Positions 23,345 through 33,389 of a stretch of DNA of 64,000 nt are shown piece after piece. The translations under genes were made by a program, and so were the position numbers. The first letter of the stretch is position 1. Each line of letters begins with the position of its first letter. The stretch covers positions 1,232,501-1,296,500 of the forward strand of contig OX621166.1 of assembly GCA_951640195.1 (NCBI GenBank), in the 5' to 3' direction. This DNA is from Porpolomopsis calyptriformis (lineage: Eukaryota > Basidiomycota > Agaricomycetes > Agaricales > Hygrophoraceae). The notes under the pieces are model-generated. The model saw only the letters and a list, made by a program, of their open reading frames with translations. It had not been told where the DNA came from and ran no database searches.

Positions 23345-24677
23345 TTGGGCTGTATGTTCGACTATGCGGCAATTCTGTTGGGGGCTGACAAGACACGTGA
23401 CCGGCGAGGACGCTCCAGTTGTTTTGAAGTCTCCCACTGAATGGCAGGCAAACCTTGGCGCGCGGGGTTTTTCTGTCATCCAGAGGAGACGCCATTACTT
23501 CTAGCTCATCGGGTAACCTTTTTCTTGTATTCCATGCACATCCCAGACTGCTTTCTCTCGTTATTTTATGATGCAGACGGACATCTTTCTGTTTTCTCAA
23601 GGACAAATTTTCTCCGAATATGGACGATCTCTCTTCCCTTTAGGCCTCCTGCTGCTAACTATACCCACTTTTATTTGCAGGCAGATACCCATCGCGATAC
23701 CACCAGCGGCACACTTGACCATACCGTGATGGATAAGAGCGCAAGAACGGCTGACTGAAGTACATCTCCGTGCCTTCGCAGGGCGTTGGTACGGACACAT
23801 GCTTCATGGAGCCCTGGGGGATCAACCTTTGATGAAGCGTAACTACACTCCGAGGGGTGCCGGTTGTTTGAATACAGTGACGCGATCTGGCCAATCAAGT
23901 CACTTTATGAGGGCACTGGGGGATCTTTTCCGTGGTGGTGATGATTGTGACACAGCAGCATCGTTCGGAGTGGTGCCCGACGATTTTAAAGAACGCGACC
24001 TGGCAAGTCGCTTCACTTGACAAAGGATAAAGCATATATTTGGGTTCTGGGGGATTTTGTGCGTGTGGCAGGACTGTCATTCGGAGTAGTGACCAACGGC
24101 TACGAGTGAAAGCGACCTGGCAAATCGCCTCACTTGGCAGAGGGGAAATTCGTCGCATTTATTTGGGCTCTGGGGGATTTCGTTCTTATGGTGGGAACGT
24201 CGTTCAGTGAAAGACTCGTCATGATAGGGCTCTGGGGGACTTGGGGAATTTCACTAAGAAAACTCTGAATGCCAGGATATGTGATTTGGCCAATTACAGT
24301 CCTCGGCAGGAGGAGTCTCGAGACACGAGCTGACCAACCGAAAGGGGAACGCCATCCGCCCAGAATGGGTAGCGACATGCCAAGCATGGGTTTCATCGAC
24401 GTGGACTGGGAGACGGAAAAGAAAGCTTCGGGAGAAAGTCGGGGTTGCATGGGTGAAGTGCGAAAGAGAGAGGAAAGGACTGGTCGTCTGGGTCACATCG
24501 GAGGATGGAGAGCAATTCAACTTCGGCTTGTCGTTTCGCCGGCGCTGTAAACTCGTTGACACCGGCACCCAGAGAGGATTTCTACAAGTTTATCGAAGGG
24601 CACGTTACAACTTGTCAACCAACCACAGTTATCACGTCGGGGTCGATTCACAACATGTCTTGTCGCTCTAAACCCAT
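23345..24677. other. Gene-poor spacer with tandem repeat array
   Basis: No convincing gene. It holds the repeat array at 23811-24240 and short frames on both strands, including a plus frame near 24453-24671 (WVTSEDGEQFNFGL) that I cannot assign. Confidence 0.5.
23811..24240. repeat. Tandem array of diverged repeats of about 60-130 bases
   Basis: Five units each start with a sequence like GGGCTCTGGGGGAT: at 23811, 23911, 24042, 24165 and 24228. They share inner words such as TTCGGAGT and GACCTGGCAAATCGCCTCACTT. Units 1-3 are about 100, 131 and 123 bases; units 4 and 5 are shortened. The copies have diverged, so the array is old. Confidence 0.75.
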
Positions 24678-25058
24678 GTACGCTCTCCACTTCATTGAAG
24701 CCTATTATGATTTCTGTTTGTTGTCTTTTTGTGAATGAGGAACGGAATAGAGAAACCTTCGCATGACTCTGGAATCCATCGTTGAAATTGTCTAGTAAAA
24801 TAATATACTCGAAACAAGGGGGTTTATTTTTGTCTTCCTTTCACTTTTGATCATCGGGGCTAACCCTCCTCTTCACCTTTCATCTCCTCCACATTTTTCG
24901 CAGTCCCATCCTCTGTCTCTACACCCCCGCCGACATGAATCGCCCAAAGGTATACCTTTTCGATCGCATGCGCACGTTGTCGGGCGTGAGCCCACTTGCG
25001 AGAACAATAGGAAGGGGGTAGTGCTACTTGAGAGGAAGCAGCGAGTGAATACCCGATC
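24678..25058 (-). pseudogene. Duplicated, decayed 3' end of the TRP1 gene
   Basis: This segment parallels 28293-28666, the 3' end and 3' flank of the TRP1 gene, with frequent mismatches and indels. Shared words include GAATGAGGAACGGAATAG, GACTCTGGAATCCATCGTTG, CACTTTTGATCATCGG and GAAGGGGGTAGTG. Relative to the original there is an insertion of about 38 bases after CTCCACTTC and a loss of about 20 near the end of the coding region. The copy covers only the last part of the phosphoribosylanthranilate isomerase domain and cannot encode an enzyme. Confidence 0.85.
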
Positions 25059-25159
25059 GCGTAACGATCTGCAGCTTAGTCCTCGACTAGATAGTGTACA
25101 TACAATAGCGAGAGATGGTCAAAAAGAAAAAGGGAGAAAGAGATGCAACCCAGCGGTTG

Positions 25160-26125
25160 TTAAAGGGTATCAGACAGGCGGAAACTCGACGTGTTTATGG
25201 AGACATGAAGAATCAAAACCTCTGAATTGAAAGGCTTAATAAAAGCCTCTGCCCAAGCCTGAATCCCCTCCAATGTGATATCTGATTTGTCCTTCCCTAT
25301 ATATAAATAGTCTGACCATTCAGTTTCCCTTGTCGAGTCTACGACATCATCAGACGGGATGTAGTCAGCATCGTCCAAATTCCCATAAGTACGCGCCGCG
25401 TCCGCTTTGAAAAACTGCCGCCATGTCCAGAATGGTCCAGCTGCAGCGATTGCGATAACAGATGACTGCCGTCTTCCGGAGAATAAATATTGGACCTGAA
25501 TTGTGGCGGCTTGCTGGGCTTGTTCCATTGACTCCCAACAAGTTCGCCAGCTGGCAGTATCATCATCGTTATCATTTAAACGACGGTAGGTTTTGATTTC
25601 GGTGATGACCGGAATGATTACATCTAGAATTTCTCTTTCACGAGTCCTTGGGTTGTATCTGTTCCGAAGGTGTAAGATAGCAAAGTCGGTTACTTTGTGT
25701 GATTCATCCTTGGTCATAGGTGGGAGTGGTTGAGTGGGAGGGGGGTGCGGAGGCGAAGGTGTTGGCAAGAGGGGAACCATTGGACCCGACTTATGCGCCA
25801 GAGGTGATGATGGGGGTGATAAAGATGGGTTGGCGTATACTCGACTCTTGCCCAAAACATGTTGTAAGGCAATCAATGAATCACCACCCTGATCATCTGA
25901 GGCCATCTCGATATCCGTCTGAGAGTGGGAACTGCTATCATCGTCCTCCAAGTCCAGTAACCATAAAGGGTACTGTGGACTGAGACAGCAGGAATCTAAC
26001 CGCTCGAACCGCCTTAAAACAATGTTCCAAAGTGCATACCACGGCAATTCACGTCGTCGATAATTGTGTTTGAGGTCATTGCCCAGGGCGATGGCAAGTG
26101 TTTGAGCGGTGGGGTAGTCGGACAT
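25160..26125 (-). CDS. Unknown protein with a possible PD-(D/E)xK nuclease fold (321 aa)
   Basis: One long exon from ATG 26125 (MSDYPTAQTLAIAL) to about 25160. After an acidic and Pro-rich stretch (residues 60-130) comes VTDFAILHL, then ILDVIIPVITEIKTYRRL. D followed by E-x-K at the end of a hydrophobic strand is the core pattern of PD-(D/E)xK nucleases, and proteins of this shape are frequent in agaric genomes next to kinase or NLR genes. I see only that pattern; the second half (ESMEQAQQAATIQVQYLFS, then FWTWRQFFKADAARTYG) would be consistent but is not diagnostic. The 3' part may continue in another exon, since the stop lies near the TRP1-like duplicate. No signal peptide. Confidence 0.55.
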   Translation of the reverse strand: MSDYPTAQTLAIALGNDLKHNYRRRELPWYALWNIVLRRFERLDSCCLSPQYPLWLLDLEDDDSSSHSQTDIEMASDDQGGDSLIALQHVLGKSRVYANPSLSPPSSPLAHKSGPMVPLLPTPSPPHPPPTQPLPPMTKDESHKVTDFAILHLRNRYNPRTREREILDVIIPVITEIKTYRRLNDNDDDTASWRTCWESMEQAQQAATIQVQYLFSGRRQSSVIAIAAAGPFWTWRQFFKADAARTYGNLDDADYIPSDDVVDSTRETEWSDYLYIGKDKSDITLEGIQAWAEAFIKPFNSEVLILHVSINTSSFRLSDTL

Positions 26126-26415
26126 GAGTTATGAGAGACTGCATTGTATTTGGTGTGAAAACGGCTGGTAGATGGACAAGACCTACCGAGAAGAATCAAG
26201 CGATCCAAGCGATAGACACGATCCGTGTGACATTACGTGACAAACTCAAATCCAAGACTAGAACCATATCTCGTAGTGAATAGCATAGGACATAGGATTG
26301 TCCTCCCTCTGCATGATTCTCGCAGTGCATGAACTTTGGTGCAGAACAGATGTGCTTGAATTGCACACACGCGATCGGTAAATACGGACAAATATCGCTA
26401 CCTTCAACCTTCACG

Positions 26416-27426
26416 CTCAGTAAAAACGAAAAGTCGGATTATTGTCGTATATAGTCGGTAAAAAGTCGGAAACGACTGATGGGCGACTAAATGTCGATTT
26501 TGGCAACGCGATTTAGTCGGGTTAGTCGTATCGAGTTGGCATCGGCATTACAGATCTGATGGAACCAAGCGAAAGTCGGTGTAAAAGTCACTTAGGGCCT
26601 GGACAGCAGCTTAGCAATGCCAGCTTTTTGGCGCTAAACTGGCGGAGTTTGCTACACTTTTAGGCTGGCAAAGTTAGCCACGCTACGTTACTGTCCAGGC
26701 CCTTAAAAGTCGGATAGTAGTCGGATAGTAGTCACTCAAAATCTTACAAAAATTGCGAAATATATATATATATTGCATGCATAGAGGGTACTATCATTCC
26801 AAGCACTCCCCACTCGTAGCACCAGGATTGGCCGCTACCTCCGTTGTTACAATAACGAGCCTGAAGCCCTATACATTGATCCTTCACAATCCCAAGAACT
26901 AGCTTACGTAGATACTTGTTAGAAAGAGGCAGAACATGTAAGAGACCCTCCATACAATGGATGCAGAGATACCAGAACCAAGGGTATGGCCATTCGAGAA
27001 GCTCGTCCAGCAGAACCACAATGAGCACAGCACAGATGATAAACAGATCCACAGTGAGCACAGCAGAGACAAGAAGATAAGACAAGAAGATAAGACAAGG
27101 AGACAGACGCCAGCACCGAGACTACAGGGTTGTAAAGGCCAGTGGGGGTGCAAACAGTGGCTTAGGCTAAAGGGATAATAAGTGGGGAAATGAGAAACGA
27201 CTCGGAACAAAACGAACCAACATATGACTGCAGTTGAGGGCAGGTCTAGATGACACTTAACGAAAAAATTTCAATCATATTCTTGACTGAAGTCGACCGA
27301 ACATCGACTAAACGTCGACTGAGTGTAGACTAAGTTTGATGGCAATTATTGGTATCCAAAATGACGACTAGATATCGACTAAACTCAGACTATTAACTCA
27401 CCAAGTCGACTTCCGTTTTTACTGAG
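26416..27426. mobile_element. 1-kb TIR element with AGTCGG-rich ends
   Basis: Ends are CTCAGTAAAAACG and its reverse complement CGTTTTTACTGAG. The flanks carry CTTCACG on both sides (26409-26415 and 27427-27433); an eighth base may be shared, so the duplication is 7 or 8 bp. Near both ends many short words such as AGTCGG, AGTCGAC and CGACTA recur, the kind of subterminal repeats seen in hAT elements. The inside has no transposase: it is non-autonomous. The minus-strand frames at 26744-27210 are low-complexity and carry no domain I recognise. Confidence 0.7.
26595..26702. mobile_element. 108-bp MITE nested in the larger element
   Basis: Ends GGGCCTGGACAG and CTGTCCAGGCCC are perfect inverted repeats and TTA flanks both sides (26592-26594 and 26703-26705). 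A 3-bp TTA duplication suits a Harbinger-like MITE. It lies within the 1-kb element, so it inserted later. Confidence 0.8.
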
Positions 27427-27511
27427 CTTCACGCGTCGTAAGCTTCATATTTTTTCTTTATTAATAACGCTGTCGTTGCATTTGTAACAGCAACCAATAC
27501 CTCTACTCTCA

Positions 27512-28057
27512 ATGTCAAATACTTTTTGGGGCTACCCCATGGATGTGCCTGCCACGATCAAGGAGGTCCTGCGCCGGAAGTCAAAGTACCGGCAAAACGT
27601 CCGATCCCTCGATGATTTCAACAGGTGGGGCCCCAGTATGTTCTCTTATGCCCGAGAGGCTTTCGGGAGGGAATGTGGCATCCAGCTTGGCATTCAGAAT
27701 GCATGGATGGGCAATGGAAGGAAAGGATATTGCTGGGTCCTCCCTCCGACGATGAATCCGGCTTGTCGTTCTCCAGAAGACACCACACGACTGAACGCGC
27801 TCCTGAGGATCATCGGATATACTACCGAACCCACAAAATTTTATTCTACCAAAGCACGCGAGCCGCCACGGTTCCGCAATGCCCCACCCATCCCAAAGCC
27901 TGTAGAAGATATACTCTGGGAAGCTTGTTACCATGGGTTTGAATCTGGATCAATATTGGAGGAACTGTTGGCAGAGGAAAAGGCCAAGGCGGATGGTGCG
28001 AAATTGGAGGAAGGGTTGGTGGAGGATATGGTCAAGGCCCAAATTCGCGCTAGCTAA
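27512..28057 (+). CDS. Unknown small protein (181 aa)
   Basis: A single exon from ATG 27512 (MSNTFWGYPMDVPATIKEVLRR) to TAA 28055-28057. It starts 86 bases after the end of the 1-kb TIR element. The sequence has no signal peptide or membrane segment. Two patches look structured (WGPSMFSYAREAFGRECGI and NALLRIIGYTTEP), and the C-terminus is charged (EELLAEEKAKADGAKLEEG). I do not recognise a family. The intact frame of normal composition supports it being a real gene or a recent duplicate. Confidence 0.5.
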   Translation: MSNTFWGYPMDVPATIKEVLRRKSKYRQNVRSLDDFNRWGPSMFSYAREAFGRECGIQLGIQNAWMGNGRKGYCWVLPPTMNPACRSPEDTTRLNALLRIIGYTTEPTKFYSTKAREPPRFRNAPPIPKPVEDILWEACYHGFESGSILEELLAEEKAKADGAKLEEGLVEDMVKAQIRAS

Positions 28058-28433
28058 ACAGCGTAAGCGCCTTACCTTCGTGAACATACTCGTCTAATTT
28101 ACAACAAGGTAGTCTCATTATGAGATTTAAGCCATGTTGTCGTCGTGGTAGTATTTGATTCGGTTCATGACGCCGGAGCATGGGAGAGAAGTGTCATTTT
28201 GAGAATCGCACATCCTCGTCGACCGTGAATTAATACATAACCTCCCATCGCGGGGCTAAACCACACCATCGTATCCTATGAGTACCGTGAAACATATGCT
28301 CTCCACTTCGTGAATGAGGAACGGAATAGGGATCCCTCGCGTGACTCTGGAATCCATCGTTGGAATTGTCTAGTAAAATAATACTCGAAACAAGGGGTTT
28401 AGTTTGTCTTCCTTTCACTTTTGATCATCGGGA
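28058..28433. other. Spacer holding the TRP1 3' flank
   Basis: From about 28293 it is the sequence duplicated at 24678-24840. Before that nothing is recognised. Confidence 0.6.
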
Positions 28434-31019
28434 CTAACCCTCCTCTTCACCTTTCACCTCTTTCATAAATCTCGTAACCTTTTCGATATCTTTCGTAGTC
28501 CTATCCTCTGTCTCCACCCCCCCGCTGACATCAACCGCCCAAGGATGTACATTTTCAATAGCAATGCGCACGTTGTCAGGCGTGAGCCCACCGGCAAGAA
28601 TAATGGGAAGGGGGTAGTGTTGTGGAGAGGAGGCAGCGAGCTCTTGGCGAATACTTGAAGGTCCATCGTCCGTCGGCGGTGTGGGTGATACCGCGAGTCT
28701 ATTCAACAACGGCGAAACAATATCCGTGTCCATAGCAATCTCCCCCGTATCCACGACCCGGCGGGCAACGTCCCAATCAAACGGCTTGCCACTTCCCCCA
28801 CTCAATCTCGGCAAACCAGGGCGTATGGAATCGAGGAGGATGAATTCATGATACCCAGGCTGCGTCACCCCAGCCAACGCTGACCTTTCAGTACATTTCT
28901 TCATCTCGATTGCCTCCTCACCCGGCTCGCCCTCTCCGCTACCCACGCCGCTCTTCGTGTCATCGTCCACATCTTCAAGCGAATCCACGTGGAACACTTT
29001 AATAACGGGTACGGGGATAAACCGTGCCCACTCTACCGGCTCATTTCCATGCAGCTGTACCAAATCCAGTTGTGCACTGCTCACAGTCTCCAAAATCTCT
29101 TGCAAAGGCTGGTTTTGGAACACGCCGACAAGAAGTGGGCGATGCGTCGGGAACTGAGATGCATGAGAGGTAAACCACGGTGTGGATACACTATCGAAGG
29201 GAGGAGGTGGGGATGAAGTCGAGAAGCGATGAGAACGGACGGCTGACGATATCGACTGGGCAGTGGACAAGGAAACGTGGCGTTTAGAAGGCTTGGCGAA
29301 GACAAGTCCAAGCATATCGGCGCCTGCTAATGCACAAGATATCGCCTCGTTCTCCGTGCGGATTCCACAGATTTTCACGAGCGGTGCCAGAGGAGGTGCC
29401 GAGACCGGAGGCGGAGGTATATCGAGCAGTTCTGCAATAAACGCACGGGTGTCGGCTGCACGCATCAGGGCCTCACCGACAAGAACGGCACCAACGCCTT
29501 GGTCAGTATACCGCTGTACATCCGCCCTGCATGTGATCCCACTGAGTGCGCAGAGTATGACATCACGCTCGCGCACCATGTCTGCAAGGCGGGTAGTGGT
29601 GTCCATATCCACCTTGAAATCGTGCAAGTTCCTATTATTCACACCGATGACTTTAGCACCAAGATCCAAGGCGGTCTGCATTTCCGCAGCGTTGTTAACC
29701 TCGACGAGGGGTTCCATTCCGAGGGAGACAGAATATGCATAGAGAGCGTGAAGGCGTGGAGGAGGGAGCATGGCAACGATAAGTAGAACTGTATCGGCAC
29801 CGTTTATGCGAGCTTCTGCGATTTGATACTCGTCGAGAATGAAATCTTTCCGGAGGAGGGCTGGGCGGTTGGGGAGGTGGGAAACTACTGCACGAGCTGC
29901 AGAGAGGTCGGAAAGGAGCCCTTTAAAGAAGTGGGGTTCGGTGAGGACAGAAATGATCGAAGCGCCAGAGAGGGCGTAAAGAAGGGCTTGTGCGGGGGCC
30001 GACGTTGTGAGAGCAATAGAACCCTTCGAAGGCGAAGCTCGCTTAATTTCAGCCATCAAGGCGGGGGAAGAGGGGTGCGAGATGTGATGAGCTTTGAGAC
30101 GAGCGACGACTGAAATGAGGGGTGGGGCGAGGTGTAGGGAGAGGGTGGTAGAAAGGTCAGCTGGGGTTGTGCCCGGAGTTGTTTTTGCAAGTTGAACGTC
30201 AGTAAGACGCTGTGCGTAGATTTTTTCGAGGATGGTGGGGACTTTAGCCGTAACTTCTTTTGGGAGACTGCCGTTGGTTACAACGAGGGACTCGACTGGG
30301 AAGGGAGGGAGATTTGGGTCCAAAACGCCTGAGTCCTGGTTGCCCTCCCAGGTACCACCCCTGTAAGAGAGAAAGTTGCGGAGAAGGTCATCGCCACATT
30401 CAGACTGGACGCTCTCGGGGTGGTATTGGACAGCCTCGAGAGTGTATTTGCGGTGACGAACGGCCATGATGACACCGGAAGTAGAAGTTATCGCGGTGAT
30501 CATGAGCTCTGGTGGGAGGGTTGTGTGTGAGGCGGAGAGGGAGTGGTAGCGTGTGGATTTGAATAATTGGGGTAGATTCTTGAATATCCCGCGGGCGTCG
30601 TGTCGAATCAGGGAAATTTTTCCGTGCATAATCTCCCCAGCGTAACTACGGAGTGTAGATAAAAGACAAGGTGAGAAGCAAGGGGTAAAAGAGACTCACG
30701 CGATTTCACCGCCATAGACATCGACTAGACATTCGAGGCCCATGCAAACACCAAGGACGGGGACCTTACCCGCAAAGTATCTTATGGCATCGCGAGAAAT
30801 GCCAGAATCAAATTTAGGATGGCCTGGACCGGGGGAGATAATGAGTGCATTTATTCTGAGACGAGGGAAGAGGGAAGGGGGTATGGAATCGTTTCGGATG
30901 ACGGTCGGGGTGCGACCGAGAAGGGAGAGAGACTGGTAGAGATTGTAGGTGAACGAATCAAAATTGTCAATTAACAGGATGTCAATGGGAGACTGCAGCG
31001 CGCTCGGCAACGCTGACAT
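28434..31019 (-). CDS. TRP1: Trifunctional anthranilate synthase component II / IGPS / PRAI
   Basis: Carries the glutamine amidotransferase of anthranilate synthase, then indole-3-glycerol phosphate synthase, then phosphoribosylanthranilate isomerase, three tryptophan steps. Exon 1 is 30700-31019 (MSALPSALQSPIDILLIDNF); one 54-bp intron lies at 30646-30699; exon 2 runs to 28434, giving about 843 residues. GATase: nucleophile in LGVCMGLE and the His-Glu pair in QYHPES. IGPS (roughly residues 250-500): LMAEIKRASPSKG, LLRKDFILDEYQIAEAR and IGVNNRNLHDFKVD. PRAI: VKICGIRTENEAI, LVQLHGNEPVEW and WAVDVSGGVETE. The order is the usual fungal one. Divergent from noxR; the 3' end has been copied to 24678-25058. 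Confidence 0.95.
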
Positions 31020-31204
31020 TTATGAAATTATTACCGGGGGATGAGAACGGGGTACGCGGCGAGGACGGGTAACTGTACTGTACTGGATGAATGGTGGATA
31101 TCCGTGTCCTACGTAGCCGTTTGACGGAGACAAGCGTCCGTTGAGGGGAAGGGGTCGCTAACCGGGAATAGCCGATTCAAGGGCTGTAGCGCAGGCAACC
31201 AAGG

Positions 31205-31211
31205 TATAAAA
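31205..31211 (+). promoter_or_regulatory. TATA box of noxR
   Basis: TATAAAA 127 bases before ATG 31332, within the 312-base spacer shared with TRP1. Confidence 0.5.
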
Positions 31212-31331
31212 GCAATCATCTGGCTTGACCGCTACCGCTCAATATCTCTCTTCATCTACGGCGTCTAGAACGTTGTCCATCCTTTCTTTAAACGATCCTT
31301 AGGTCCTGTATACTAATCCGATCTCATTAAC

Positions 31332-33389
31332 ATGTCTCTCAAGGCCGAGCTGGAGACATGGGCTGCCGCCCTTAAGGCTTACGACGAGGAGAACTTTGAG
31401 CAGAGTCTCGAGTTGTTCGCGGTCCGTGCTCCCTCTCTGCAGGTGATCACCCACTCATCGGTCCCGATAGCCAATCGCCGACTCCTCCAAGATACTCACC
31501 AATATGGGATTAATCTATGCCACCCTGGGCGAACACGAAACCGCCGTAGAGCGCTTTATCGAGGCCACAAACCTCGATCAATATTTAGCCGTTGCGTGAG
31601 CACCATACCACTCCTTCTTTCCCTCCCATTCACCCCCGTACCCAGTTACTTTCAATGTGGCGTCTCCAATTTCCTCCTTGGCCGCTACGAACGTGCTCTC
31701 AGTGATTTCGAAGAAGCCTTACTATACCTCAGAGGGAATCAAGCCATGTAAGCATTTCATTTCTCAAACTCTCCACCGTCCACTGAATTCTTCTCGATAG
31801 AAACTACGAGCAACTCGGGCTCAAATTCTTGCTCTACTCCGCCGAAGTCCTTTTCAATAAAGGTCTCTCTCAAATTTACCTCGGCCGCACCAGAGAGGGG
31901 CTCGCAGATATGGAAGAAGCCCGTCGCGAAAAAGCAACAGAGGAGCACAACGTAATCGATGATGCCATCAATGATGGTGGTGAAGGATATACCGTCTTTA
32001 GCATCGTACGTCAACTTTTTCTCCGTTTCCGTTTCCGTATCAATCTCATTACACGCATATAGCCTGTTGGCGTCCTCTATCGCCCCTCAGAAAATAAACT
32101 CAAAAATGCCAAGGCGAAAGACTATTTGGGGAAAGCCGTATGGTTTGCATCGTTACTTTCCATAATCACGCCACTGATCGTTTCTTCCCCTCACAGAAAC
32201 TCATCGCTGCAAGCGAAGACAAAGACGCATTTACCACCTTTTCTGGCTCCACACTTCTGCAACAGGGCATCACGCCCGCGGGTGTGTTCGTTGACAGGCC
32301 TCCTCCCGACGCCGGCGAATTCCCTCTCCAGCGTGGACGCAGCGCCACGGCGGTTCCCTTCAGTGGTGCGTTTCCTTTCGTTCCATGCGCATACCTCATT
32401 CGCTAAAATTCCCTAGCCCTCGACAACAAGCCACCTGCCCGCTTGGCCCCTATTACGATTTCCTTAAACGAGCCATCTCCCACCGCACCTTCGTCCGCAC
32501 CAGTTTCAAGAAGCAACACCGTTCTTAATGTTGCAAAGCCCTCCCCAAATGCAACGATCCGAGGGCCAATGCGAGGGCTCTCAGTCAAAAACCCTGACCC
32601 CGACAGTCGGATGGGAGGGCCTTCCAGTGCACCTGTTAGCAAGGACATGTCACAAAAACGTACGTATTATTACTCTCTGGTGTGTCCAGCGGACCATTAG
32701 ATGTACTAAATTACCTTGTATAGAACCTGCACAGCGGATGACCGAATTTTACGACAATTATCTTGAATCCTACACTGAGGAACCCGAGGTTCCCCTGCCG
32801 AGTGCTGAGGTAGGGGGTGGATCCAACCCAGATCGAGTTGCGGCCTGGGCGCGATCAAACGCAAACCCAGCTAATTCACCTTTGCGCAATCCAAGGAGTG
32901 CACCATCCAGCCAGTATGCCCCTAGCTCCTTTGGGGGGAGTAGCATCAGGCGGAAATTGACGAGGAGGACCACGAATCGCAGTCGTCCGCCCGTCAGCAT
33001 GTACGAAGAAGAAGAGGAAGGGTATGTCAGCGGCGAATATGAAGATGGGCCGTTTGAACTAGTCAAGATCCGCGTCAAGGTGCGCTAGAAAACCATTCAA
33101 GGATAACCTATTTCATTGATTTTATTTACTTATTACGCAGCTACATTATCAGGGTGACGTGCGCGGGATGGCGTTGACACCCGAGATGTCGTTTGACGAA
33201 CTTTTGGAGCGTGTGACGACCAAGTTTGGCAAGGATTTGAATGGTCTTGGGTTGCAGTTCAAGGACGAGGATGGTGGGAAGGTGACACTTCGAGACGAAT
33301 CCGACTATGAACTCGCGATAGAGACGGCTAGAGAGAGTGCCAAGGGAAAACCGGAAGGCAAACTGGAGATTTGGTGCACGGATCTGTAA
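31332..33389 (+). CDS. noxR: NADPH oxidase regulator NoxR (p67phox-like)
   Basis: Activates the NADPH oxidases that make superoxide during fungal development; it works with Rac at the membrane. ATG 31332 (MSLKAELETWAAALKAYDEENFEQSLELF) begins an N-terminal TPR array: MGLIYATLGEHETAVERF, FQCGVSNFLLGRYERALSDFEEA and FNKGLSQIYLGRTREGLADMEEA. A Pro/Ser-rich linker follows, with an acidic patch (MYEEEEEGYVSGEYEDG) and SSIRRKLTRRTTNR. The C-terminus is a PB1 domain (IRVK then LQFKDEDGGKVTLRDESDYELAIE), which pairs with its partners. Six or so short introns split it; I trace exons near 31332, 31635, 31802, 32065, 32410, 32725 and 33140. Divergent from TRP1. Confidence 0.85.

Noticed and set aside
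22676..23479. Minus-strand 267-codon frame over the repeat protein
   Set aside because: It mirrors the plus-strand repeats, and only the plus strand has a TATA box at a usual distance from the ATG.
24847..25230. Plus-strand frame of 127 codons
   Set aside because: It lies mostly in the duplicated TRP1 3' end read in the antisense direction.
26744..27210. Leu/Cys-rich minus-strand frames in the 1-kb element
   Set aside because: Overlapping frames of the same low-complexity tract, unlike any transposase; more likely a repeat-derived coincidence.
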